Below, piece after piece: positions 17,171 to 23,916 of a stretch of 64,000 bases of DNA. A program made the position numbers and the translations under genes. The first letter of the stretch is position 1; the number at the start of each line of letters is the position of its first letter. The stretch is from the NCBI GenBank assembly GCA_944325665.1, contig CALVAY010000002.1, positions 1-64,000 on the forward strand. Reading direction: 5' to 3'. This DNA comes from Candidatus Gastranaerophilales bacterium. Lineage in GTDB: Bacteria; Cyanobacteriota; Vampirovibrionia; Gastranaerophilales; Gastranaerophilaceae. Below the pieces are notes generated by a model that saw only the letters and a program-made list of their open reading frames with translations, was not told where the DNA came from and searched no databases.

Positions 17171-18766
17171 ATGAGTTTCAGTACTATTTATGCTGATTCA
17201 TTCAGAGCGTACGAAAACAAAGAAAACATCAGTGCGGCTATTCAAAGCAAGGTTGATAAAGTAGCTGACAATGAAGTTTTATTTGGAAGCGTTGACTACT
17301 CAAGCGCATATGAAAAAGTAAATCAAAATATGCAAGAACAGCTCGACACTATTGAACAAAATGCGCAAACAAGTGGTACGGAAGGAACAGACGGCACAGA
17401 CGGAGCAACATCAGAAGAAACAACCGTCGGAGATGCTATCTTTGGTAAAGCAGAATGTACCGATGGAAAAGACGATGGTAAAATAGGATTTTTTGAAGGA
17501 GTCGGCAGCTTTTTCAAAGGCATCGGAAAAGCCGTAGTTAATACAGTAACAAGCATAGTAACAGACCCGAAAAAATTATTATTAACAGCTGGTGCAGTAG
17601 CACTTAGTATCGTATTCCCACCGGCAGGTGTAGCAATGGCGGTAGCAGGCGGTGTAGCAGGCGCAGTACAAGTAGGCAAAGGAATATATAACGCAGCAAC
17701 GGCAAAAACAGATGCAGAAGCTAAAGAAGCACTTGAAAGTATGGGTTCAGGAACACTGCAAGTCGGCTTGTCAGTAGTCGGTGCAAAAGCAGGCTTAAAA
17801 GCCATGAGCAATACATCAGGTTCTGCAATGAGTGCGCTTAAGGCAGGAGGCAGCAAACCAACATTTGGTCAAACAGTAAAAGCTTTTGCAAAAGATACAG
17901 TAACAGGAGGCCGAGGTGCAAGCTGGGCAGGAAAAGGTTCCATTAAGACAGCATGGACAGATACATCAAGCAACGCCGGCGGATATATGTTAACAAAAGG
18001 TGTAAGCAAATTATCAGGTAATATAGCTTCAGATGGCGTAGTTAAAGGTACTTGGAAAACAACAAAAGAATTTGGCAGCACGGTTAAAAATTCATACCAA
18101 AATGCAAAGGCAGAAAGAGTTGCCAATAAGGAAGCGCAAAATCTTTCCAAAAACGCAAGACAAGGCCAAAAAGAAATGGAAGCCATCCAAAAGAAACTGC
18201 AAAATAAAAAGCTATCGGATACACAAAGAGCTGAACTAACAAGACAATTGGAAGTTGCAAAGCAAAAAGTAGAAGGCTACACAAAAACAATGCAACGCTC
18301 CGAAGTTAAAAATACAAGCGAAATCCAAAGATTACAAAATGAACTTGACGCAGCTCAAAGAGTTCAGAAAAAAATTCCGAAAAACGGAGCAGCAAAAGCA
18401 AAAGTTGAAACATTAAAACAACAACTTGAAGCTCAAAAACAACTATCAGCTCAAACTAAAACATCACTTGAAGCGCAAAGCAAGCTAATAACAGCACAGG
18501 AAAAATTGGCACAAGCAAAAAGAACATATGAAAATCTTGGCAAAAACGCAACCGAAGCACAAGTAAAAGCAGCAAAAGAAGCAGTAGCAAACGCAAAAGC
18601 TGAATTAGCAAATATCGAAAGCACAATGCCTCAGGCATCAGCAGCAGGACAAGCAAGGCAGGCAATTAACGAAGAGGCAAAACAAGCGGGCTACCAAGGA
18701 AACGGTAACAGACCATTCCTAAGCGCAACACTCGGACCAATGGCATATGAATTGGAATCAGCATAA
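17171..18766 (+). CDS. Cassette protein A: shared N-terminal motif, membrane-type hairpin, coiled coil
   Basis: 531 residues, family not recognised. Residues 1-47 align without gaps to protein B (22 of 47 identical), including STI, FxAY (11-14) and DYSSAY (42-47). A Thr/Gly/Glu linker (65-86) leads to DGKDDGKIGFFE (98-109), which fits a 12-residue EF-hand loop except for Lys at position 3. Residues 133-175 are hydrophobic and Gly/Ala-rich, likely a membrane hairpin. TFGQ (231-234) recurs in B. Residues 300-500 are long Gln/Lys/Ala-rich coiled coil. There is no classical signal peptide. The layout resembles membrane-active secreted proteins (translocator or effector type); this is inference. 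A strong terminator follows at 18784. Confidence 0.8.
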   Translation: MSFSTIYADSFRAYENKENISAAIQSKVDKVADNEVLFGSVDYSSAYEKVNQNMQEQLDTIEQNAQTSGTEGTDGTDGATSEETTVGDAIFGKAECTDGKDDGKIGFFEGVGSFFKGIGKAVVNTVTSIVTDPKKLLLTAGAVALSIVFPPAGVAMAVAGGVAGAVQVGKGIYNAATAKTDAEAKEALESMGSGTLQVGLSVVGAKAGLKAMSNTSGSAMSALKAGGSKPTFGQTVKAFAKDTVTGGRGASWAGKGSIKTAWTDTSSNAGGYMLTKGVSKLSGNIASDGVVKGTWKTTKEFGSTVKNSYQNAKAERVANKEAQNLSKNARQGQKEMEAIQKKLQNKKLSDTQRAELTRQLEVAKQKVEGYTKTMQRSEVKNTSEIQRLQNELDAAQRVQKKIPKNGAAKAKVETLKQQLEAQKQLSAQTKTSLEAQSKLITAQEKLAQAKRTYENLGKNATEAQVKAAKEAVANAKAELANIESTMPQASAAGQARQAINEEAKQAGYQGNGNRPFLSATLGPMAYELESA

Positions 18767-18783
18767 ATAACAAAACGTGAGAC

Positions 18784-18815
18784 AAAAAACAGGGTGTTAG
18801 AAGCCCTGTTTTTTT
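18784..18815 (+). terminator. Rho-independent terminator after cassette gene A
   Basis: AAAACAGGG (18786-18794) pairs with CCCTGTTTT (18804-18812) around a 9-nt loop, and a T run follows. It separates gene A from gene B, so each cassette gene is probably its own transcript. Confidence 0.85.
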
Positions 18816-18881
18816 GTTGTTAAGAATTATGAAGCTGGAAACAACATTATATCAAGGATAAATAAAAAATATATATTTGAT

Positions 18882-18946
18882 ATATCAATTTTTCGAGGAA
18901 ATATTTTTTTAATAAGTTAACACACACAAAAGAGAGAGAGATTAAC
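18882..18946 (+). promoter_or_regulatory. Cassette leader element, copy 2
   Basis: ATATCAATTTTT, GAGGAAATATTTTTTTA, TTAACACACACAAAA and a GAGAGAGAG purine tract precede the ATG of gene B. It matches copy 1 over nearly the whole 65 bases. Similarity to copy 3 extends a further 30 bases upstream (AAAAAATATATA-type and ATAT-CAATTTT blocks). Confidence 0.6.
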
Positions 18947-20503
18947 ATGAGTTCCAGCACTATTCTTGCAGAAGGTTTTAATGCATACCAATGCGGGCAA
19001 AATATGAATAATTCAATACATAAAAAAATGCAAAATGTGGCTAACGAACAAATCGTATTTGCCAGTCAGGATTATTCAAGTGCTTATGACGGCTTAATTG
19101 ATAAATTTAGTAATTCTAGTTCGACCGCTTCGGACGGCCAAGCAGCTGGAAATGGCGAATTGACTGCTGACGGTGGAACAAAGGCTACCAAAGAACAAAT
19201 ACAGCAGCTAAGAGTTGCCTACGAGCAAGTTCAGAAAGAACAAGGCTGGGTTGGAAAAGCTTGGAATGGTATTAAAAACTTTTTTGGGCACAGTAATGGT
19301 TCCAATGCAGTTTTAGAAGCAATTAATAAGGCAGAAGCCGGCGAAATTTCTTATGAAGAAGCTGTTGAGAAATTGAATACATATGCTGAAAAACAAGGAT
19401 CAGTTGTTGACACATTTGCTAATATTGCCTCTGGTCTTGCAGTTGCTGTTGGCGTAATAGCCGCTCCAGTGTCCTTTGGTGCAAGTTTGGCAATCGGAGC
19501 AGGAGTTGGTGCCGCAGTTAAAGTTGGAATAAAAGCAACCAATGCAGCAACTAATGATATAGAAGGCGATTATAACATAAAAGACGGACTTAAAGATGGT
19601 GTAACAGGTGCTGTAAGTGGCGTTGTTACGGCTGCTACTGCGGGCATAGGAGCTAGTGGTGCAGTTGTTAAAGAAGGCGGAAAAGTACTTGTCAAGGAGA
19701 CAGTAAAACAAGGTGTTATTGCAGGTGCAAAGGCCGGTGCTATTGACGGTGCTGTTATGGGTGCTACAGATTATACCGCTGATGCTGTATTTGACGGTAA
19801 AGAATTCACATTTGGTGGACTTGTTTCTAATGCCGCAAACGGTGCAGTTACCGGTGCGGTTGTCGGTGGTACTGTCGGGGGGCTTACTTCCGGCTTTAGA
19901 GCTTATGGAGCAAGTAAAGTAGCAGGTGAAGCAGGTGAGGAGGCTGTTGAATCAGCAAGTAAAACCGGTGTAAAATCTGCCTCAAAAGTAGATATAGACG
20001 CAGAAGTAGCGTCATTTGCTGATAAAGCTAAAGGTATGACAACTGTACAAAAAAGAGAATATATTAACAATCTTATTAAGGAGGGCAAAATAGCTTCCGA
20101 AGAAGATTTGTTAAAATTCTTTGGCAATAATAAAGGCGTAGCCAAGACTGTAATGGGCAGCGGAAGTCAATATAGAGAAGCTCTAAATGAAATCAATGCT
20201 GCAGGTACGCAAGGTACCGTGAGTGCATCGGCTACAGATGCGGCATCTCAAACTAGTAAGCAAACATTTGGTCAAATGGTAAGAGGTGCTAAAGATAATA
20301 TGACCGATTTATTCAAAAAGGGTGTTAATTTGAAAAATATGACTCCGGCAGATATCAGGCAAGCTTTTACCGGCAAAATAAATGCTACAACAAGCGAATT
20401 TAAAGCAGCGTATGAAGCAATGAAACAGACCAGTGATTATAAAACAAACTTGGCTTTCAGAACTTACATTGAGAATGCATTAGGAGTTGGACTTTCAGAT
20501 TAA
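18947..20503 (+). CDS. Cassette protein B: shared N-terminal motif, glycine-zipper region
   Basis: 518 residues, family not recognised. It has the same N-terminal 47-residue motif as protein A (FNAY at 11-14, DYSSAY at 42-47). Then: an amphipathic segment (about 80-150) containing NKAEAGEISYEE (127-138), which looks like a degenerate EF-hand loop; a long Gly/Ala/Val-rich region (about 155-330) with many GxxxG-spaced glycines, typical of membrane-inserting or glycine-zipper proteins; and a helical C-terminus with TFGQMV (440-445), matching TFGQTV of protein A. No signal peptide and no recognised toxin or enzyme domain. It is flanked by terminators on both sides. Confidence 0.8.
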   Translation: MSSSTILAEGFNAYQCGQNMNNSIHKKMQNVANEQIVFASQDYSSAYDGLIDKFSNSSSTASDGQAAGNGELTADGGTKATKEQIQQLRVAYEQVQKEQGWVGKAWNGIKNFFGHSNGSNAVLEAINKAEAGEISYEEAVEKLNTYAEKQGSVVDTFANIASGLAVAVGVIAAPVSFGASLAIGAGVGAAVKVGIKATNAATNDIEGDYNIKDGLKDGVTGAVSGVVTAATAGIGASGAVVKEGGKVLVKETVKQGVIAGAKAGAIDGAVMGATDYTADAVFDGKEFTFGGLVSNAANGAVTGAVVGGTVGGLTSGFRAYGASKVAGEAGEEAVESASKTGVKSASKVDIDAEVASFADKAKGMTTVQKREYINNLIKEGKIASEEDLLKFFGNNKGVAKTVMGSGSQYREALNEINAAGTQGTVSASATDAASQTSKQTFGQMVRGAKDNMTDLFKKGVNLKNMTPADIRQAFTGKINATTSEFKAAYEAMKQTSDYKTNLAFRTYIENALGVGLSD

Positions 20504-20521
20504 AATGTCGTGAATATATTA

Positions 20522-20563
20522 AACAAATTAAAAGCTCGTGAAAACGAGCTTTTAATTTGTTAA
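20522..20563 (+). terminator. Terminator hairpin after cassette gene B
   Basis: A perfect 17-bp stem: AACAAATTAAAAGCTCG (20522-20538) and its complement (20545-20561) around TGAAAA. The distal stem and following bases are AT-rich, but there is no long T run, so it may act as a bidirectional or weak terminator or as an RNA 3'-end stabiliser. Confidence 0.75.
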
Positions 20564-20621
20564 AAAATGTAAAGTCGGATAGCCTTGTATAGCAGGTATC
20601 TTGAAAAAGTATATACATAAT

Positions 20622-20686
20622 ATAGCAATTTTAAAGTGAAAATTTTTTTTATTAATACAAGAGAAACTACAACAGGAGAGAGAAAT
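20622..20686 (+). promoter_or_regulatory. Cassette leader element, copy 3
   Basis: ATAGCAATTTTA, GTGAAAATTTTTTTTATTAATACAA-type block and AGGAGAGAG before the ATG of gene C. It is the most divergent copy: the TAACACAC block is replaced by ACAAGAGAAAC. Confidence 0.5.
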
Positions 20687-21835
20687 ATGTCATACGGCAT
20701 TAACGGATTTGATGCATACTTAAACGAAGACAACTTGAAGAAATACACACGTCAAGATGTCTCACAACAAACATCTTATTCGTATAACATATTCGATGAA
20801 ACACCACAAGGAACAACCGGCTCATACGACATTTTCAATGAAGCAGGACAAGGAACGCAAGGAGCATATACAAATACTGGCAGCAATTCAGGCAGCATAT
20901 TTAGCGATGCATATATGCAAGCAGGAACAGGAAGCTCAAGCACAGATTGGTATAATAAAGCATACGAGGGTATCACACAAGACTATTACACTCAAATAGA
21001 ACAAATAAGACAAGCAGAAGCAGAAGCAGAAGCTCAAGCACAAGCAGAGGCAGAAGCTCAGGCACAAGCTGAAGCTGAAGCAACAGGACAAACAGAAGGT
21101 CAAACAGCAACAGTAGGTAGCTCAGGCGAAACTGAAGAAGTTGACGAAACTGAAGAAGTTGACGAAACTGAAGAAGTTGATGAAACAGAAGAAACTGAAG
21201 CAACGGGCGAAACTGAAGAAACTGGTGAAACAGAAGAAACAGAGGGCGAAGAAGCAGAAAATGAAGGTGAATACACAGAAGAAGAAAAAGTTCTAATACA
21301 TAGCACAACCCAAGAAATACTTGATGCAACGGTAAGATTTAAAACAGGTCCATTTACAATCGGTACTGACGAAGAAGCCTTTATTAACGCACTAAGCAAT
21401 GAAAAAGTAACGCCAAGAGTAATGGAAGGCGTACAAGAAGAACTAAAGAAACAAGGTTACGACTTGTATGATTTAATCAGAAGCGAAACAAGCGGTAAAA
21501 CAGAAGATATTCTGGAAGGCTATGCATTGGCAAAATTAGGCGGAGAAAGCAAAGAGTCCGGAACTAAACTTGAATCATACAGTAAGTATGTAGATATGGA
21601 CAAAAACAGTGCAGAATACAAAAATTACATAACAACCTGCGTAAGCTTATTTAAACAAGCAGTCAACGGTTGGGGAACAGACGAAAAAGTTCTTGCATAC
21701 ATAATGAGTCTGCCCGAAGACATTAGAAACGATGTAGAAGCCCAATATAATGAAAAATATGGCTCTTCCAAGAAATTTATGGATAGAGGAAAAGAAGAAG
21801 TCAGTGGAGATTTAAGAGAACATTATTGGGGTTAA
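20687..21835 (+). CDS. Cassette protein C with two annexin-like repeats
   Basis: 382 residues from the ATG at 20687, which has AGGAGAGAG just upstream; an in-frame ATG 51 nt earlier lacks such a site. The N-terminus keeps the cassette motif as GFDAY (7-11) followed by N16. Residues 20-105 are Ser/Thr/Gly/Tyr-rich; 110-133 alternate Ala/Glu/Gln; 147-195 are ETEEVD-type acidic repeats. Residues 205-283 and 315-382 each resemble an annexin repeat: IGTDEEAF (225-232) and GWGTDEKV (328-335), each followed 40 residues after the Thr by a Glu (E267, E371) beside a Ser-Gly, as in the type-II calcium site. Annexins bind calcium and acidic phospholipid; with only two repeats, membrane binding here is an inference. 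Confidence 0.8.
   Translation: MSYGINGFDAYLNEDNLKKYTRQDVSQQTSYSYNIFDETPQGTTGSYDIFNEAGQGTQGAYTNTGSNSGSIFSDAYMQAGTGSSSTDWYNKAYEGITQDYYTQIEQIRQAEAEAEAQAQAEAEAQAQAEAEATGQTEGQTATVGSSGETEEVDETEEVDETEEVDETEETEATGETEETGETEETEGEEAENEGEYTEEEKVLIHSTTQEILDATVRFKTGPFTIGTDEEAFINALSNEKVTPRVMEGVQEELKKQGYDLYDLIRSETSGKTEDILEGYALAKLGGESKESGTKLESYSKYVDMDKNSAEYKNYITTCVSLFKQAVNGWGTDEKVLAYIMSLPEDIRNDVEAQYNEKYGSSKKFMDRGKEEVSGDLREHYWG
21128..21181 (+). repeat. 18-bp tandem repeat inside cassette gene C
   Basis: Three near-perfect copies of GAAACTGAAGAAGTTGAC at 21128, 21146 and 21164, the last differing by one base, followed by decaying variants to about 21245. The unit encodes ETEEVD. Copy number could change by slippage and would alter the length of the acidic linker without a frameshift. 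Confidence 0.9.
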
Positions 21836-21863
21836 TTTAAGTCGCTAAAAAATAATTTTATAG

Positions 21864-21897
21864 TATAATACTCCTAGAGATAGGAGTATTATTTTTT
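21864..21897 (+). promoter_or_regulatory. Overlapping promoter, hairpin and Shine-Dalgarno site before the nuclease gene
   Basis: TATAAT (21864-21869) is directly overlapped by a 10-bp hairpin AATACTCCTA / TAGGAGTATT with loop GAGA (about 21867-21890) followed by ATTTTTT and the ATG at 21898. The only Shine-Dalgarno-like sequence, AGGAG, lies in the 3' arm and is paired to CTCCT. Read-through RNA from gene C would fold this as a terminator and hide the site; RNA started from the local promoter would lack part of the 5' arm and leave it open. Confidence 0.5.
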
Positions 21898-22410
21898 ATG
21901 ATAGAAATGAGAGTTATGGGTATAGCACTTGACACAAGAAGCGGTTCACCCATTGTAGTATTAAACGACCTTGAAAACAGACGAGCATTGCCAATTTGGA
22001 TTGGTTCAGCCGAAGCAAGCTCGATTATAAGAAAAATAGAAAATATACCTTCAAGTCGCCCGATGACACATGACTTGTTTTTAAATTTTTGCGAAGAAGC
22101 GGGGTATAAAATAACAAAAATTGAAATTAATGATGTTGATGAGCAAACGTATTTTTCAACAGTCTTTATGTTCAACGAAGAACTAAACAAAGAATTACAG
22201 ATTGATGCAAGGCCTTCTGACGCCATTGCAATAGCAATAAGAGCAGATGTACCTATTTGGGTTACAACAAATGTACTTGCAGCGGGCGTTGTTTCAACCG
22301 ATACTCAAAAAGACGAAGAAGAAGCCCAAGAGTTCAAAAACTTTATTAAGGACATCAAACCGTCAGATTTTGAAAAACTTATGAAGAAGAATTTTGAATC
22401 TGATCAATAA
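21898..22410 (+). CDS. Bifunctional nuclease family protein (DUF151)
   Basis: 170 residues. The DUF151 domain covers residues 1-130: MRVMGIALDTRSGSPIVVL, RALPIWIGSAEASSI, and the RPSDAIAIAIRADVPIWV motif typical of the family. Members are described as having combined RNase and DNase activity, best studied in plants and Thermotoga; the physiological role in bacteria is unclear. A Glu/Lys-rich C-terminal helix (about 140-170) resembles the UVR-like tail of some members. The start follows an unusual hairpin that may control its expression. Confidence 0.92.
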   Translation: MIEMRVMGIALDTRSGSPIVVLNDLENRRALPIWIGSAEASSIIRKIENIPSSRPMTHDLFLNFCEEAGYKITKIEINDVDEQTYFSTVFMFNEELNKELQIDARPSDAIAIAIRADVPIWVTTNVLAAGVVSTDTQKDEEEAQEFKNFIKDIKPSDFEKLMKKNFESDQ

Positions 22411-22571
22411 TAAAGAAGGTTCGCAAATATAATTGAGTCGCAACTCTCTAAAGGTAAAATCAAAGCTGTTATAGTATCTTCTTAATGATTTAACACCGAT
22501 AAAATTATAACTTGCAAAATCATTCGTCTTCATAGTAATATGTTAAGGATTAGTATTAAAAAGGCAAAACA

Positions 22572-22775
22572 ATGGGAAAAGTTACAAAAGAAATGGGAAT
22601 AATTGATATTGTTCAACAATATCCCGAAAGTTTAGAAGTATTTGCAAAATACGGACTAGGATGCATAGGTTGTGCCGCTGCAAGATTTGAAAACCTTGAA
22701 GCAGGTGCAAAAGTTCACGGCATCGACCCCGAGCAAATGGTTGCTGAAATTAACGAATTAATTGAAAAAAAATAA
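22572..22775 (+). CDS. DUF1858 domain protein
   Basis: 67 residues matching the DUF1858 (ScdA N-terminal-like) family: IIDIVQQYPESLEVFAKYGLGCIGC, here noted by its key positions, with the conserved CxxC as C29-I-G-C32 counting from the start, then ENLEAGAKVHGID. The family is found alone or fused to iron-sulfur repair and hybrid-cluster-type proteins and is thought to bind a metal or cluster through the cysteine pair. AAGG lies upstream of the ATG. The 161 bases before it show no other feature. Confidence 0.9.
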   Translation: MGKVTKEMGIIDIVQQYPESLEVFAKYGLGCIGCAAARFENLEAGAKVHGIDPEQMVAEINELIEKK

Positions 22776-22820
22776 CTGGACAATAAATTTTTTTTATAAT
22801 AGAATTAAATCGCTAATTAC

Positions 22821-22910
22821 GCCCTGGTGGTGGAATCGGTAGACACGTTGGACTTAAAATCCAATGGGGCTAATAACCTCGTGCCAGTTCAAGTCTGGCC
22901 CAGGGCACCA
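22821..22910 (+). tRNA. tRNA-Leu (anticodon TAA)
   Basis: A 90-nt class II tRNA with a long variable arm. Acceptor GCCCTGG pairs with CCAGGGC, discriminator A, and CCA is encoded (22908-22910). The anticodon stem TTGGA / TCCAA holds loop CTTAAAA with anticodon TAA; the T-loop is GTTCAAGTC. Only this tRNA was found in the window. Confidence 0.97.
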
Positions 22911-22914
22911 ACTA

Positions 22915-22938
22915 TCCCGCAAAAGCGGGATTTTTTAT
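22915..22938 (+). terminator. Terminator of tRNA-Leu
   Basis: TCCCGC / GCGGGA with an AAAA loop, then TTTTTTATT, 4 nt after the encoded CCA. Confidence 0.93.
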
Positions 22939-22940
22939 TG

Positions 22941-22973
22941 CAAAAAAAATGAGGTTTAAACTACCTCATTTTT
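22941..22973 (-). terminator. Terminator of the sigma factor gene, overlapping its end
   Basis: AAATGAGGT (22947-22955) and ACCTCATTT (22963-22971) pair; read on the minus strand the hairpin is followed by a run of T. The distal arm lies within the last codons of the sigma gene (stop at 22956). Confidence 0.7.
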
Positions 22974-23576
22974 AATTAATTCGTCTTTAATCTTGTCTAA
23001 ACCTGATTTTATAATCCTTGAAATTCTTGAAGGAGAGATTGAAAATTCATCAGACAATTCATGCAATTTTTTCTCTTGGAAAAATTTGCACTCAATTAAT
23101 TCTCTCTCCCGTCTGGGCAGGGTAGAAATAGCTTTTTTAATAGCCTCAGACATTTGTTCAAACTCACATGACTCCTCGGGTGTTTTTCTTAAATCCTTAA
23201 CTTCAAAGGGCTTGTCATTATCAAGCATTTCATCGGTCGAAAGAATCGTCTTATAAATTGCTTCTCTAATTTCGTTAGCCTGCGCTTCACTTTCTTTTGA
23301 ATTGTGCTTAACTCCATGCCAACGGTATCGTCGTCTCAATTCATTTCTTATTGCCCACTTAATCGCAGTTGACAAATAAGACTCGTTATAGTCTTCTTTT
23401 TTATCATCGCTACACAAAATATCAACCGTTTGTATGCCAATATTAACAAGCTCGTCAAACTCGATTAAATGCTGCGAAGATATGCTCTTGTACTCAACCT
23501 TGGCAATCTTATTGATTAAATCAAGGTAATTTCGCAACTTGGCGTTTTTTTCAATTTTGGTACGAATATTTTCCAT
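22956..23576 (-). CDS. Sigma-70 family RNA polymerase sigma factor
   Basis: 206 residues. Region 2 is recognisable (LIEFDELVNIGIQTVDIL, then YLSTAIKWAIRNELRRRYRWHG, the region 2.3-2.4 helix with the aromatic residues that open promoter DNA) and region 4 as a C-terminal helix-turn-helix (LPRRERELIECKFFQEKKLHELSDEF, key positions LPxRERELI and SISPSRISRIIKSGLDKI). Region 1 and a full region 3 are missing, so it is an alternative sigma of the sporulation/SigB/FliA-like group rather than the primary factor. No anti-sigma gene lies adjacent. Its target genes are unknown. Confidence 0.88.
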   Translation of the reverse strand: MENIRTKIEKNAKLRNYLDLINKIAKVEYKSISSQHLIEFDELVNIGIQTVDILCSDDKKEDYNESYLSTAIKWAIRNELRRRYRWHGVKHNSKESEAQANEIREAIYKTILSTDEMLDNDKPFEVKDLRKTPEESCEFEQMSEAIKKAISTLPRRERELIECKFFQEKKLHELSDEFSISPSRISRIIKSGLDKIKDELIKNEVV

Positions 23577-23730
23577 TTTGCTTACCAGAGTATTTATAAT
23601 AACAAAAAAAGTAACTTTGTCATCTGTTTTTGATAAAATTTATATTCACAATTTTAACATTTAATGTATATATAAGTATATACAAGCTTTAAGGGCACAT
23701 GAAAAAAATTAATATTTGTAACATTATTTG

Positions 23731-23765
23731 TTGACAGTTAATATTGTTTAATGTAACTTAATAAT
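23731..23765 (+). promoter_or_regulatory. Putative promoter of rplJ-rplL
   Basis: A perfect -35 TTGACA at 23731-23736 lies upstream of AT-rich sequence with weak -10 candidates (TAACTT at 23754 with 17-nt spacing). The L10 leader starts just after it. The remaining upstream sequence 23577-23730 is AT-rich and shows no gene. Confidence 0.5.
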
Positions 23766-23820
23766 GTACCCAAGACAGTCGGTGCCAAAAGCTTAATATC
23801 CGACCTAGGTAACAGGAAAA
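23766..23820 (+). promoter_or_regulatory. Ribosomal protein L10 leader
   Basis: The sequence CAAGACAGTCGGTG (23771-23784) followed by GCTTAATATCCGACCTAGGT (23791-23810) has the conserved layout of the L10 leader RNA known in Firmicutes and other phyla: AGACAGunGGUG in one arm, CUUAAU plus CCnnCCnAGGU in the other, with TCGG and CCGA pairing. By family knowledge the L10-(L12) complex binds this kink-turn-bearing RNA and represses its own operon. It lies about 100 nt before the rplJ start, as expected. Confidence 0.85.
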
Positions 23821-23916
23821 TCAAATAGTTTCTTTGTTATTGTTTTGCGTGTACAAATATGTTCGCAAAACTTTTTAGTTTATATGCGAAAACCCTTTAG
23901 AAAGGAGCATAAACGG

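Noticed and set aside
17323-17856. Antisense frame of 177 codons inside cassette gene A
   Set aside because: Ser/Pro/Ala-rich shadow of a biased sense frame; no ribosome site.
18947-20503. Protein B as a polymorphic toxin or bacteriocin
   Set aside because: Glycine-rich composition alone is not enough; no toxin nuclease/protease domain or immunity gene is recognisable.
21001-21250. Possible CRISPR-like array
   Set aside because: Repeats are contiguous 18-mers in a coding frame without spacers.
20973-21329. Long Leu-rich antisense frame opposite cassette gene C
   Set aside because: It is the mirror of the Glu/Ala/Gln repeats in the sense gene; low complexity and no start signals.
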